DNA of 64,000 nt from an uncultured Prevotellaceae bacterium (GCA_900316585.1 ONDM01000006.1:62001-126000), one strand, 5' to 3'; positions 1-8,378 are shown, numbered from the stretch's first letter. A program made the numbers and translations. Notes: generated from the sequence alone by a model not told the origin.

Positions 1-772
1 AGCTTCCTGCAACCAAAAGTGCGTGGCCCATGGATCCTTTGTGGGCAAATTTATCCCGTTTCTTCAACAACTTTTGAATGTCCTCGATATTGTTTATGAA
101 ATAGGTAGCCGGTGCCTTGTCAATGCCCTCAGGATGCAGCCCGATGTCTAGCACCTGATATTCTCCGATGTATTGCTGAGTGTCCTGGAAGAAAAAGGCC
201 AGTTTCGGCATATGCAAGGTGAGGGTAAGGTCTGCCCGGATGATGTGCGAGGATATGTTGAACGAATTGTCCTCACAAAACAGTCCCGACGGAACATCCA
301 GCGAAACTACAGAGGCAGGAGAGGCATTGATGTATTTTACCACGGCTGCAAATCCGCCATTCAGGGGACGGCTTAATCCGGAACCGAAGAGACCATCCAC
401 CACTAGCATGTTTTCTGTAAGCTCTGGAGGATCAAACTGAGAGGTAATCTCATTGAATATCAGTTTCTTGCTTTTCCTTATTCTGTCCCGGTTTGCCATG
501 CAGTCCTCCGACAGCTTGTCGGTGGTGTTAAAAAGGAAGACTTCAACTGCATAGTCGTAATCAGCCAGCATACGTGCGACGGCAAGCGCATCGCCCCCGT
601 TGTTGCCTGGACCTGCAAATACTTTCACCGGATGGTTCTTGTCCCACCTCTCCATAATGGCTTGCGTGAGGGCTTTAGAAGCTCTCTCCATAAGGTCTAA
701 GGAAGAAATGGGTTCATGTTCTATGGTATAGCGGTCAAGGTCCTTGATTTGTATGCTCGTTAACACTTTCAT
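1..772 (-). CDS. nnr: NAD(P)H-hydrate epimerase/dehydratase, N-terminal part (cut by left window edge)
   Basis: Repairs hydrated NAD(P)H: the N-terminal YjeF domain epimerises NAD(P)HX, and the C-terminal kinase-like domain of the usual two-domain form dehydrates it. About 257 codons are visible, covering the epimerase domain (glycine-rich AGPGNNGGDALAVAR near residues 53-67, VVDGLFGSGLSRP near 130-142) and reaching KGSMGHALLVAGS, the expected start of the dehydratase domain. The reading frame is open to the window edge, so the 3' end is missing. The ATG at 772 is chosen because a -7 box TATCTTTG lies only 5 nt upstream, leaving almost no leader. Divergent from hpt. Confidence 0.93.
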   Translation of the reverse strand, partial: MKVLTSIQIKDLDRYTIEHEPISSLDLMERASKALTQAIMERWDKNHPVKVFAGPGNNGGDALAVARMLADYDYAVEVFLFNTTDKLSEDCMANRDRIRKSKKLIFNEITSQFDPPELTENMLVVDGLFGSGLSRPLNGGFAAVVKYINASPASVVSLDVPSGLFCEDNSFNISSHIIRADLTLTLHMPKLAFFFQDTQQYIGEYQVLDIGLHPEGIDKAPATYFINNIEDIQKLLKKRDKFAHKGSMGHALLVAGS

Positions 773-776
773 AGTG

Positions 777-784
777 CAAAGATA
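777..784 (-). promoter_or_regulatory. -7 box TATCTTTG of nnr (leaderless type)
   Basis: Matches the Bacteroidota -7 consensus TAnnTTTG on the minus strand. Its last G is 5 nt from the A of the nnr start codon, so the transcript would begin at or next to the AUG. Confidence 0.7.
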
Positions 785-827
785 GGAAATTAGCGTGTAT
801 AAAGGACGATTTTAATGAAATATTATG

Positions 828-835
828 TATATTTG
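828..835 (+). promoter_or_regulatory. -7 box TATATTTG of the hpt-adk-obg-pgeF unit
   Basis: TAnnTTTG match about 25 nt before the hpt ATG at 861. An upstream in-frame ATG at 825 overlaps this box and so cannot be the start of a transcript made from it; this decides for the start at 861. Confidence 0.65.
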
Positions 836-860
836 CAATGTTTTTTCTGATATTAGTGCC

Positions 861-1400
861 ATGGAAACAATCCACGTTAAAGACCTTACATTCTCTATTT
901 CTATCCCAGAAGTACAGATCTTGGAGCGGGTGAGTCGGGTTGCCGAACATCTGACTCGTGATTTAGAGGGAAAGAACCCCTTGTTTCTGTGTGTGTTGAA
1001 CGGTGCATTTATGTTTGCATCCGATCTCATGAAGCGTGTCAACATACCTGCTGAAATCTGTTTTGTGAAATACTCTTCCTATCAAGGAACGCAGACTACA
1101 GGAAAAGTAAATGAAATCATCGGGTTGAACCAGGATATTGCAGGCCGTGTGATAGTCATCGTGGAGGACATCATAGACTCAGGCTTTACCATGCAACACT
1201 TGTTGACCGACTTGAAAAAAATGAATCCGGCAGAAGTGCATATCTGCAGCCTGCTCATGAAGCCGGGGAACTTGCAGGTGCCACTGAATGTGGAGTATTG
1301 CGCCATGGAGATTCCCAATGATTTTATCTTGGGCTATGGCCTGGATTATGATGGGTATGGAAGAAATCTTCCAGATATCTATACCGTAGTTGAAAAGTAA
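861..1400 (+). CDS. hpt: Hypoxanthine phosphoribosyltransferase
   Basis: Purine salvage in the cytoplasm: transfers phosphoribosyl from PRPP to hypoxanthine or guanine. The 179-residue protein has the type I PRTase PRPP-binding segment IVIVEDIIDSGFT (about 98-110), the flexible-loop region YSSYQGT (71-77) and the C-terminal hood sequence DFILGYGLDYDGYGRNLPDI. Length is normal for bacterial Hpt. It leads a tight cluster with adk (17-nt gap), obg and pgeF, so co-transcription is likely. Confidence 0.96.
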   Translation: METIHVKDLTFSISIPEVQILERVSRVAEHLTRDLEGKNPLFLCVLNGAFMFASDLMKRVNIPAEICFVKYSSYQGTQTTGKVNEIIGLNQDIAGRVIVIVEDIIDSGFTMQHLLTDLKKMNPAEVHICSLLMKPGNLQVPLNVEYCAMEIPNDFILGYGLDYDGYGRNLPDIYTVVEK

Positions 1401-1417
1401 TTTTTATTTAGATAACA

Positions 1418-1996
1418 ATGAAGAATATCGTAATTTTCGGTGCTCCAGGCTCTGGCAAGGGTACTCAGAGCGAACGCATAGTGGCTAAGTATGGCTACGA
1501 GCATATCTCTACCGGTGATGTGCTCCGTGAACAGATAAAGGAGGGTACAGGACTGGGCAAGACTGCCAAGTATTATATCGATAATGGTCAGCTTATCCCT
1601 GATACATTGATGGTTGACATCCTGGCTAGGACTTATGACGGATTTGGTAAGGTAGATGGTGTCATCTTCGATGGTTTCCCACGCACCATTCCTCAAGCTG
1701 AGGCCCTGAAGGCTATGTTGGCCGACCGAGGCACTGATGTGGCTGTCATGTTGGATTTAGAGGTTCCAGAAGATGAGCTGATGGCTCGTTTGATTAACCG
1801 TGGTAAGACTAGTGGTCGTGCCGACGATAACGAAGAAACCATTAAGAAACGTCTAGATGTCTATCATTCACAAACTTCTCCATTAATAGAGTGGTACAAG
1901 GCTGATGGCAAATATCACCACATCAATGGCTTGGGCGATATGGAAAAGATTTTCAGTGATATTTGTGTGGTAATAGACAACGCAAAAAGTATCTAA
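1418..1996 (+). CDS. adk: Adenylate kinase (short-LID type)
   Basis: Interconverts ATP + AMP and 2 ADP. The 192-residue protein starts with the P-loop GAPGSGKGT (8-16), has the AMP-site motif FDGFPRT (about 84-90), and carries a short lid ([15 protein letters not shown]) without zinc-ligand cysteines, so it is the short form. The start follows hpt by 17 nt and the stop is 10 nt before obg. The three genes join nucleotide balance with a ribosome-associated GTPase, a common Bacteroidales arrangement. Confidence 0.97.
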   Translation: MKNIVIFGAPGSGKGTQSERIVAKYGYEHISTGDVLREQIKEGTGLGKTAKYYIDNGQLIPDTLMVDILARTYDGFGKVDGVIFDGFPRTIPQAEALKAMLADRGTDVAVMLDLEVPEDELMARLINRGKTSGRADDNEETIKKRLDVYHSQTSPLIEWYKADGKYHHINGLGDMEKIFSDICVVIDNAKSI

Positions 1997-2006
1997 GAGA
2001 AAGAGT

Positions 2007-3260
2007 ATGGCTGAATCAAATTTTGTAGACTATGTAAAGATTTACTGCCGTTCAGGAAAGGGCGGCAGGGGTTCTGTGCATATGCACCGTGCCAAATATA
2101 TGCCCAATGGTGGTCCAGATGGCGGCAACGGAGGTAGAGGAGGCCATGTGATTCTGAGGGGAAACCGGAACTATTGGACACTGCTCCACTTGCGGTACGA
2201 GCGACATGTGTTTGCCGGTCATGGCGGCAATGGCAGCAAAGACAAGAGCACCGGAGCCCAAGGTGAGGATAAATACATAGATGTTCCTTGTGGTACCGTG
2301 GTCTACAATGCGGAGACCGGTAAATATATCTGCGACATCAAGGAAGACGGACAGGAAGTAATTCTGCTGAAGGGTGGCCGGGGAGGCTTGGGAAACTGGG
2401 AATTCCGTACGGCAACCCGTCAGGCTCCGCGGTTTGCACAGCCGGGTGAGCCGATGCAGGAAATGATGGTCATCCTGGAATTGAAGCTGTTGGCAGATGT
2501 GGGTCTGGTGGGATTTCCCAATGCAGGTAAGTCCACCTTGCTCTCGGCTGTCTCTAGTGCACGGCCTAAGATTGGCAACTATCCTTTCACTACCTTGGAA
2601 CCTAGTCTGGGTATTGTCTCCTACCGCGACAATAAATCGTTTGTCATGGCCGACATCCCAGGCATCATAGAGGGTGCCAGCGAAGGAAAGGGCCTGGGGC
2701 TTCGTTTCCTCCGTCATATCGAACGTAACTCCCTCTTGCTCTTCATGGTTCCGGGAGATACCGATGACATTAAGCATGAATATGAAGTGCTTCTTCACGA
2801 GCTTTCAAACTTTAATCCGGACATGATGAACAAGCAGCGCGTGCTGGCTATCACCAAGGCTGATCTGCTGGACGACGAGCTGGTGGAAATGCTTGAGGAA
2901 ACACTCCCTGAAGATTTGCCCCATGTCTTTATTTCTGCCGTTACTGGAACAGGTATTCAGCAGATGAAGGATTTGCTTTGGATTGCCATGAACAGCGAAA
3001 GCAACAAGCTGCACGATATCCAATCTGAAAAGATTGTTCATAAGGACAAGGACCTCAGTTTCTTGCAGCATGAACTGTCCGATCTGGGTGAAGATGAGGA
3101 TCTGAAGCATTGGGGTGAAGAGGTTGACGATGACCTTGAACTGGATTGGGATGATGACCAGGATTCAGATTGGGCTGATGAGCCGTCGTCTGACGAGGTA
3201 AAGTGGGAAGATGTAGAAGACCTTGAAGATTTTGAATATGAAGATTTAGGAGAAGAGTGA
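2007..3260 (+). CDS. obg: Obg-family GTPase with acidic C-terminal tail
   Basis: Essential GTPase of 50S assembly and stress control. Of 417 residues, 1-160 form the glycine-rich Obg fold ([23 protein letters not shown]). The G domain has the P-loop GFPNAGKS (169-176), switch-II DIPG (216-219), a TKAD segment near 283 in place of canonical NKxD, and SAVTG. From about residue 343 the protein is a long Asp/Glu/Trp-rich tail with no hydrophobic core, which accounts for its length over a minimal Obg. The TGA shares its A with the ATG of pgeF (TGATG), implying translational coupling. Confidence 0.96.
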   Translation: MAESNFVDYVKIYCRSGKGGRGSVHMHRAKYMPNGGPDGGNGGRGGHVILRGNRNYWTLLHLRYERHVFAGHGGNGSKDKSTGAQGEDKYIDVPCGTVVYNAETGKYICDIKEDGQEVILLKGGRGGLGNWEFRTATRQAPRFAQPGEPMQEMMVILELKLLADVGLVGFPNAGKSTLLSAVSSARPKIGNYPFTTLEPSLGIVSYRDNKSFVMADIPGIIEGASEGKGLGLRFLRHIERNSLLLFMVPGDTDDIKHEYEVLLHELSNFNPDMMNKQRVLAITKADLLDDELVEMLEETLPEDLPHVFISAVTGTGIQQMKDLLWIAMNSESNKLHDIQSEKIVHKDKDLSFLQHELSDLGEDEDLKHWGEEVDDDLELDWDDDQDSDWADEPSSDEVKWEDVEDLEDFEYEDLGEE

Positions 3261-4045
3261 TGCTAAAAAGATATGCTATCTCGCCTGATATTATCGCCTT
3301 CAGCACAGACCGTGCTGGAGGCGTTAGTATAGGTCCCTATGCCACTTTCAATGTCAATCCTTTCTGTGGTGACGATCCCCAGCATGTGGAGTGGAATAGG
3401 CAGCTGCTCTGTGATGAATTAGGGATTCCGGCCGACCATCTCATTATTCCCCATCAGGTGCATGACATTAAAATACGCAGAATAGACAGAACTTTTCTTT
3501 CTTCGCATTTAGAGAAACAGGTGAAATCATTGGAAGGAATTGATGCCGTGTACACCACCGAAAAGGGTGTCTGTGTCTGCGTCTCCACTGCAGATTGCAT
3601 TCCCGTATTGCTGTATCATGCCGGGGCAGGCATTGTGGCAGCCATTCATGCTGGATGGAGAGGCACCTGTGCCCGTATTGTGGCAAGTACTTTTTCTCAC
3701 CTAAAAAAGACTTTTGGTGTGGAAGGGACTGGCTTTAAAGCCGTCATCTGCCCAGGCATCTCGTTGGAATCCTTTGAGGTAGGCGATGAGGTTTATGAAG
3801 CCTTTCAGAAGGAAGGTTTCAAGATGGAAAGCATTGCCCGGAAGTTCCCTGCAGGGACAGGAGAGAAGTGGCATATCGACCTTTGGGAGTGCAACAGAGA
3901 GCAGCTGTTGCAGCAAGGCGTGCCCTCTTCTCAGATACAAGTGGCAGGTGTGTGTACCTATAAAAATCCCGACCTGTTCTTTTCTGCACGCAGATTAGGA
4001 ATCAAGTCGGGACGTATCTTGAATGGAATCATGATGATTCCATAG
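3260..4045 (+). CDS. pgeF: YfiH/LACC1-family protein (purine nucleoside phosphorylase / PgeF)
   Basis: Member of the Cu-oxidase_4 (YfiH, LACC1) family; members have been described as purine nucleoside phosphorylase/deaminases and, in E. coli, as an editor of peptidoglycan precursors. The 261-residue protein has the family metal-site motifs: HQVHD (about 65), STADCIPVLLYH (about 112-123), AIHAGWRGT (about 132-140) and C-terminal FFSARR. The ATG at 3260 overlaps the obg stop; an in-frame GTG at 3257 is a less likely start. Cytoplasmic; no signal peptide. Which activity it has cannot be read from sequence. Confidence 0.9.
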   Translation: MLKRYAISPDIIAFSTDRAGGVSIGPYATFNVNPFCGDDPQHVEWNRQLLCDELGIPADHLIIPHQVHDIKIRRIDRTFLSSHLEKQVKSLEGIDAVYTTEKGVCVCVSTADCIPVLLYHAGAGIVAAIHAGWRGTCARIVASTFSHLKKTFGVEGTGFKAVICPGISLESFEVGDEVYEAFQKEGFKMESIARKFPAGTGEKWHIDLWECNREQLLQQGVPSSQIQVAGVCTYKNPDLFFSARRLGIKSGRILNGIMMIP

Positions 4046-4050
4046 CGTTC

Positions 4051-4260
4051 TTATTTACTTTTTTGCTGGCTAGACCGTGAAGCCCTTTTTGCCCGTATAT
4101 CTGCCTTTTTCTTGGCAGAACCAGAGCCGTGCGAGCCGGTAATATAAGCCTTTTTCTTCGCTTTTGTCTTAAATTTTTCCTTTTGCGGGGTGCCAGGCCC
4201 GGAGCCTCTGAAGGTGATTCCTTCAGTCATGGCTTTCTGTATCTCATCTGCAGTGGGCAT
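4051..4260 (-). CDS. Small Lys-rich basic protein, unknown function
   Basis: 69 residues, 12 nt downstream of the AICAR transformylase on the same strand, with a purine-rich site (AAGAGGAT) just before the ATG, so it is probably a real second cistron. The N-terminus is an ordinary MPTADEIQKAMTEG segment; from about residue 25 the chain is a basic low-complexity sequence of Lys, Ala, Ser and Gly (KAKKKAY, SAKKKADIRAKRASR). That resembles nucleic-acid-binding tails, but no domain is recognised. It ends 5 nt from the convergent pgeF stop. Confidence 0.7.
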   Translation of the reverse strand: MPTADEIQKAMTEGITFRGSGPGTPQKEKFKTKAKKKAYITGSHGSGSAKKKADIRAKRASRSSQQKSK

Positions 4261-4272
4261 ATCCTCTTTTTA

Positions 4273-5454
4273 TTAATGGTGGAACAGACGAATACCGGTA
4301 AATGCCATGGCAATGCCGTACTTGTCGCAAGTCTCAATTACGTTGTCGTCGCGGACACTACCACCGGCTTGTGCAATGAATTCCACTCCACTTTTGTGCG
4401 CACGCTCTATATTGTCGCCGAATGGGAAGAATGCATCACTGCCCAGTGCCACACCCTTGTTCAGTGCTAGCCATGCCTTCTTTTCTTCACGAGTAAGTAC
4501 TTCTGGCTTTTCAGTGAAGAACTGCTGCCACGTGCCATCGGCCAATACATCGTCGTGATCCTCGCTGATGTAGATGTCAATCGTGTTGTCTCTATCGGCA
4601 CGGCGAATGTTTGCAATAAATGGAAGATTCATTACCTTAGGATGTTGGCGGAGCCACCAGATGTCTGCCTTGTTTCCGGCTAGGCGAGTACAGTGGATTC
4701 TGCTTTGCTGACCTGCACCGATTCCGATAGCCTGACCGTCCTTTACATAGCACACGGAATTACTTTGCGTATATTTTAAGGTGATAAGCGCAATGATCAG
4801 GTCGCGTTTTGCTTCAGGGGTGAACGTCTTGTTCTGGGTAGGTATATTGGAGAACACCTTCTCGTCGGAGAGGTTTACCTCGTTGCGTCCCTGCTCAAAG
4901 GTCACGCCGAAAACCTGCTTACACTCCACAGGATTTGGCTTGTAGCTAGGGTCAATCTTAAGGACACAGTAAGTGCCTTTCCGCTTGTTTCTGAGGATTT
5001 CCAATGCCTCAGGAGTATACTCGGGAGCAATGATACCATCGCTCACCTCCCGGTTGATAAGGCGGGCTGTGCTTTCATCACACGTGTCGCTCAGCGCAAT
5101 AAAGTCGCCGTAGGAAGACATACGGTCGGCACCACGTGCACGCGCATAGGCACATGCAATAGGAGTCAGTGGCAGGGGTGCATCAGCCACCCAGTAAATA
5201 TGCTTCAGGGTGTCGGACAAGGGGAGTCCCACAGCCGCACCGGCAGGAGATACATGCTTGAAACTAGCTGCAGCAGGCAGACCGGTAGCTGCTTTCAGCT
5301 CCTTGACCAGCTGCCATGAGTTCAAAGCATCCAGTAGATTGATGTAGCCAGGACGGCCGTTTAACACTTCGAAGGGCAGTTCGCCTTCATTCATGAAAAC
5401 ACGTGATGGTTTCTGGTTTGGATTGCAACCATACTTTAGTTCAAGTTCTTTCAT
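4273..5454 (-). CDS. Stand-alone AICAR transformylase (PurH-like, no IMP cyclohydrolase domain)
   Basis: Phosphoribosylaminoimidazolecarboxamide formyltransferase: transfers formyl to AICAR in late de novo IMP synthesis. The 393-residue protein has the transformylase signature AASFKHVSPAG (about 61-71), ARGADRMSSYGDF, GIGAGQQSRIHC and the C-terminal SDAFFPFGDNIE and GGSVRDDNV segments. The roughly 200-residue N-terminal MGS-fold IMP cyclohydrolase domain of bifunctional PurH is absent, and the start lies directly behind a promoter, so this is a true single-domain form. The cyclohydrolase must come from a gene outside the window. It leads a unit with the small basic protein. Confidence 0.92.
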   Translation of the reverse strand: MKELELKYGCNPNQKPSRVFMNEGELPFEVLNGRPGYINLLDALNSWQLVKELKAATGLPAAASFKHVSPAGAAVGLPLSDTLKHIYWVADAPLPLTPIACAYARARGADRMSSYGDFIALSDTCDESTARLINREVSDGIIAPEYTPEALEILRNKRKGTYCVLKIDPSYKPNPVECKQVFGVTFEQGRNEVNLSDEKVFSNIPTQNKTFTPEAKRDLIIALITLKYTQSNSVCYVKDGQAIGIGAGQQSRIHCTRLAGNKADIWWLRQHPKVMNLPFIANIRRADRDNTIDIYISEDHDDVLADGTWQQFFTEKPEVLTREEKKAWLALNKGVALGSDAFFPFGDNIERAHKSGVEFIAQAGGSVRDDNVIETCDKYGIAMAFTGIRLFHH

Positions 5455-5478
5455 TATGATGAGTCTATAATTTTTCCG

Positions 5479-5486
5479 CGAAGATA
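5479..5486 (-). promoter_or_regulatory. Promoter of the AICAR transformylase unit
   Basis: On the minus strand TTTG (5507-5510) is followed after exactly 20 nt by TATCTTCG, one mismatch from TAnnTTTG. It lies 25 nt before the start codon. Confidence 0.55.
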
Positions 5487-5578
5487 CAGTAAACGTGAAA
5501 AATAGACAAATTTATGGGCGAAAATCATTTTTTTTGAAAATAAATGTCTAAAAAATAGGTGGAACTGAGGAATTGTCA

Positions 5579-5586
5579 TACTTTTG
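5579..5586 (+). promoter_or_regulatory. -7 box TACTTTTG of the LysR-Ntn hydrolase unit
   Basis: TAnnTTTG match about 40 nt before the ATG at 5627. The in-frame ATG at 5573 lies upstream of this box, which argues for the later start. Confidence 0.6.
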
Positions 5587-5626
5587 CGCAATTTTTAAAA
5601 ATAGAGGTATATCTAAACCAATTATA

Positions 5627-6526
5627 ATGATATCCAATACACAAATCAGGCAGCTTTCAGAAGTTGCGAAGGTAGGAAATCTGAAGATTTCATCCTTGAA
5701 TTTGAGTGTTTCTGAATCAGCTCTGAATATGTGTATTATCAGGGCAGAGAAAGAGCTTGGCGTTACTCTTTTCTCTAGAAATAATCATAGCTTGATTATC
5801 ACCGAAAGTTCAAAATCCGTGTTCGATTTGTTTGAAAGGCTTTTGAATATCTACAAGGAATTAGAGGAAAAGCTTGCTGAAATAAGGAATGGTCATGCTG
5901 GACCGTTGAGGCTGGCCATTCAGGATTCGGTGGCTCCTTATATTAGTCCAAAGTTATATCACAATCTCACCAAAGAATCGAATTTGAAGTGCGCTTTCAC
6001 GCAATGCGATTGCGCGTCATTAGTAAAAAGATTGATAGATGGCGAAGTAGAATTCGGAATCTTGCTGAAAGGAAACAAACCTGCAGGTTTCCGGGAGAAA
6101 CTGCTGTATGCTGATGAAATGGTGGGATACCTATCTCCATCTTATGCGGAGAAAGGAGGGTTTAATCCACGCCATATTGTTTCTGAAAAAGCGATTATTA
6201 TGTCGGAGACCCAAAACCATCGAAAAAGTCACCAAATAGATGTAGAAAAATCCCTTTTCGAAGGCTTCAACTACGATAGTTTAATGCGTTATGTGGATTT
6301 AATAGAAGGATATACGCTAGTACCAAAAATGCAAATGGCTTATATGAACGAAGAACAACGCACTAGGGTACGTCCCATTTTGGAAACCTGCTATCAAAAG
6401 AGGCATGTATGTATAGTTTATCGGAAAAAAAGAGGGCATGAACAGGAATATTTCTTAAATTTGCTCACGGAAACGATAGGTGACATCGTAAAAATACAAC
6501 AACTAAAAGACGAAAAACTACTATGA
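5627..6526 (+). CDS. LysR-family transcriptional regulator
   Basis: 299 residues. Residues 1-60 form the LysR winged helix-turn-helix (LSVSESALNMCIIRAEKELGV, followed by LFSR), then a linker helix and a two-lobed effector domain from about 90. Architecture is that of LysR/OxyR regulators, but no pair of redox-type cysteines is evident, so OxyR function is not claimed. The stop overlaps the start of the downstream secreted hydrolase (ATGATGA), so regulator and enzyme are coupled on one mRNA, unlike the usual divergent LysR layout. The effector is unknown. Confidence 0.88.
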   Translation: MISNTQIRQLSEVAKVGNLKISSLNLSVSESALNMCIIRAEKELGVTLFSRNNHSLIITESSKSVFDLFERLLNIYKELEEKLAEIRNGHAGPLRLAIQDSVAPYISPKLYHNLTKESNLKCAFTQCDCASLVKRLIDGEVEFGILLKGNKPAGFREKLLYADEMVGYLSPSYAEKGGFNPRHIVSEKAIIMSETQNHRKSHQIDVEKSLFEGFNYDSLMRYVDLIEGYTLVPKMQMAYMNEEQRTRVRPILETCYQKRHVCIVYRKKRGHEQEYFLNLLTETIGDIVKIQQLKDEKLL

Positions 6527-7728
6527 TGAAGAAATTTTTGCTCCTGTGGGTGGTTTTCATGCAAGCAGTGGTGACCTTTGCATGTACATCCTTTATGGTG
6601 TCTGGACGTGTAACACCAGACGGACGCCCCTTGATGTTCAAGAACCGTGATACCGGGAACCAGGATAACCTGATGGTATCCATAAAGGGCGAGAAATACA
6701 GATTCATAGGTATAGTCTCCGCTCAGGATGTGGATGCCAAAGAGGTATGGGGCGGTCATAATGAGATGGGATTTGCCGTTATGAATACAGCTGCATACAA
6801 CCTAAACGGTGATGTAGAGGACGGTGACATGGAGGGTGTTATCATGCGCCGTGCCCTGGAAATATGTGTCACTTTGAAAGATTTTGAGAATTTATTGGAT
6901 ACCTTGCCCAAACCCTTAGGTTCCAATGCTAATTTTGGGGTGATAGATGCCCAAGGAGGCTGTGCTTACTACGAGGTAGGCAATGAAAAATACGTGAAAT
7001 TCGACGTGAACGACGTGAATGTGGCCCCTTACGGCTATTTGATGCGTACCAACCACGCCATGAGCGGTGAACGCCGGCTGGACAGTGGGGTAGAACGTTA
7101 CCTGGCCATCAGCTCCTTCATGGGAAAAGTACAGTTTACCGACGAGTTTAATTGGCGTAATCTGCTCACTCAGGTGCCTCGTCATCTTACCCACGGATTG
7201 ACTCATCTGAACGTCTATGACTACATGCCAGCGGATGAAAAGACACCTACCTACTTCCCATTCCGCGACTTCATTCCTAGATACACCACCTCCTGCGTGC
7301 TGATGGTGCAAGGCGTAAAGCCAGGCGAGAACCCCCTTCTCACCGTGTCCTGGACCATAGCTGGTTCCCCGCTGACCACTGTGGCAGTGCCTTTATGCAT
7401 CCTTCCATCAGGGAAACTTCCTTCGGTAGTAACTAGAGGGAAGAAGGCTGAGACCGCCCCCTTGGTAGCCTGGGGATTTGCGCTGAAAAAGAAGATTTTC
7501 CCACTAGACAGGAGCAACGGTCACGACTATATCGATGTAGCAGCCCTGATAAATAAGGCGGGTACAGGCGTTCTGCAGAAGCTTCAGCCCGTAGAGAAAG
7601 AACTTCTTGACAGAGGCTCTGCTGTAGTGGAAGCATCCCGCAAGAACAAGAAGTGGACCGATATGGATGCCTATTACGACTGGGTAGATCAGTTTGTTAC
7701 GGAACAATACCAGAACTTGTTTGATTAA
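6523..7728 (+). CDS. Secreted Ntn-hydrolase (choloylglycine hydrolase / acyltransferase-like, Cys nucleophile)
   Basis: 401 residues. A signal peptide (1-20, MMKKFLLLWVV...VTFA) is followed directly by Cys21 in ACTSFMVSGR, then KNRD at about 40. An N-terminal Cys followed by a conserved NRD segment is the hallmark of linear amide C-N hydrolases (choloylglycine hydrolase, penicillin V acylase, peptidase C45/AAT). Signal peptidase cleavage would expose the nucleophile, so no propeptide is needed. Probable location is periplasm or outside. The substrate (bile amide, N-acyl amino acid, beta-lactam side chain) cannot be told. Alternative start is the next ATG at 6526. A terminator follows. Confidence 0.82.
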   Translation: MMKKFLLLWVVFMQAVVTFACTSFMVSGRVTPDGRPLMFKNRDTGNQDNLMVSIKGEKYRFIGIVSAQDVDAKEVWGGHNEMGFAVMNTAAYNLNGDVEDGDMEGVIMRRALEICVTLKDFENLLDTLPKPLGSNANFGVIDAQGGCAYYEVGNEKYVKFDVNDVNVAPYGYLMRTNHAMSGERRLDSGVERYLAISSFMGKVQFTDEFNWRNLLTQVPRHLTHGLTHLNVYDYMPADEKTPTYFPFRDFIPRYTTSCVLMVQGVKPGENPLLTVSWTIAGSPLTTVAVPLCILPSGKLPSVVTRGKKAETAPLVAWGFALKKKIFPLDRSNGHDYIDVAALINKAGTGVLQKLQPVEKELLDRGSAVVEASRKNKKWTDMDAYYDWVDQFVTEQYQNLFD

Positions 7729-7738
7729 TAAAGAGATT

Positions 7739-7763
7739 GGCTCCCTGAGGGGAGCCTTTTTTG
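7739..7763 (+). terminator. Rho-independent terminator after the Ntn hydrolase
   Basis: 7-bp stem GGCTCCC/GGGGAGCC with a 4-nt loop, followed by six T, 10 nt after the stop codon. Confidence 0.9.
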
Positions 7764-8227
7764 TGGGGAATAATAGAGAAAATGTAAACTCAGTGTTAAT
7801 TGGGTGTTAACTGTTAACATAGGCAATTAACGCCATAATATATTGAAATTTAGGCATTTATGGCAAAAATGTTAATCGTAATTCAAAAAATGGACCTATT
7901 GGTATATATACACTTTTTTCTATTAGGAATATTATTAGATAGTAATTATATATATTTATAGATATAAGAATATAGATATATAAGTATATTGCGCACGCAC
8001 ATATATAAGGTATTATTATAAATTATTTTTTATTCTTTAGAAGAAAGAGAGGAAGTATATACCCATTACATCGTTATTTTGAATTACAGTTAACATTTTT
8101 GATGTAATTAGATGATAATTAGCATATTAGGGTGTTAATTCTAGGTATTGGCAATTAACATCCAATTAACATCCAGTTAACATCTAGTTGACCTTTTTCT
8201 TCACCTTCCTTTCTACCTATTTTTCCC
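7764..8227. other. AT-rich intergenic stretch with repeated GTTAAC-like motifs
   Basis: No convincing ORF in either strand. About ten copies of a GTTAAC/ATTAAC/GTTAAT word occur, in two clusters (7793-7875 and 8088-8190). The second ends in three tandem 11-mers of the form CARTTAACATC (8152-8184) plus a degenerate fourth. Between the clusters lies an almost pure A/T segment (about 7895-8040) broken by GCGCACGCAC. Function unknown; see findings. Confidence 0.6.
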
Positions 8228-8250
8228 CTCTCCTTAAGGAGAGATTTTTC
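8228..8250 (+). terminator. Orphan terminator-like hairpin
   Basis: 16-nt perfect palindrome CTCTCCTTAAGGAGAG (8228-8243) followed by ATTTTTC. It looks like a compact terminator but has no recognised gene just upstream. Confidence 0.45.
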
Positions 8251-8297
8251 TGCCCTTAAGGAAAGCGGTTTTTTGCCTTGGGGTCAGTTCCCCCTGA

Positions 8298-8378
8298 GGG
8301 TCAGGTACCGTGGGGGAAAAGTCCTACAGGAGAACTAAAATTTAAGACTTAACATTTTTCCCCACGGTACCTGACCCC
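8298..8378. repeat. Large inverted repeat around GGTACC
   Basis: Left arm 8298-8320 and right arm 8355-8378 pair over 18 perfect bases (GGGTCAGGTACCGTGGGG), then a single extra G, then AAAA/TTTT. The loop is about 34 nt. A partial direct copy of the arm start (GGGTCAG) is at 8281-8287. No ORF lies within. Confidence 0.75.

Noticed and set aside
825..860. Upstream ATG start of hpt
   Set aside because: It overlaps the -7 box, so it would not be on the mRNA; the conserved protein starts at 861.
2052..2798. 248-codon minus-strand ORF
   Set aside because: Antisense to the conserved Obg and G domains of obg; no domain of its own.
7790..8190. CRISPR array or replication origin
   Set aside because: The repeats are only 8-11 nt and lack unique spacers; no cas genes; no TTATCCACA-type DnaA boxes and no dnaA nearby.
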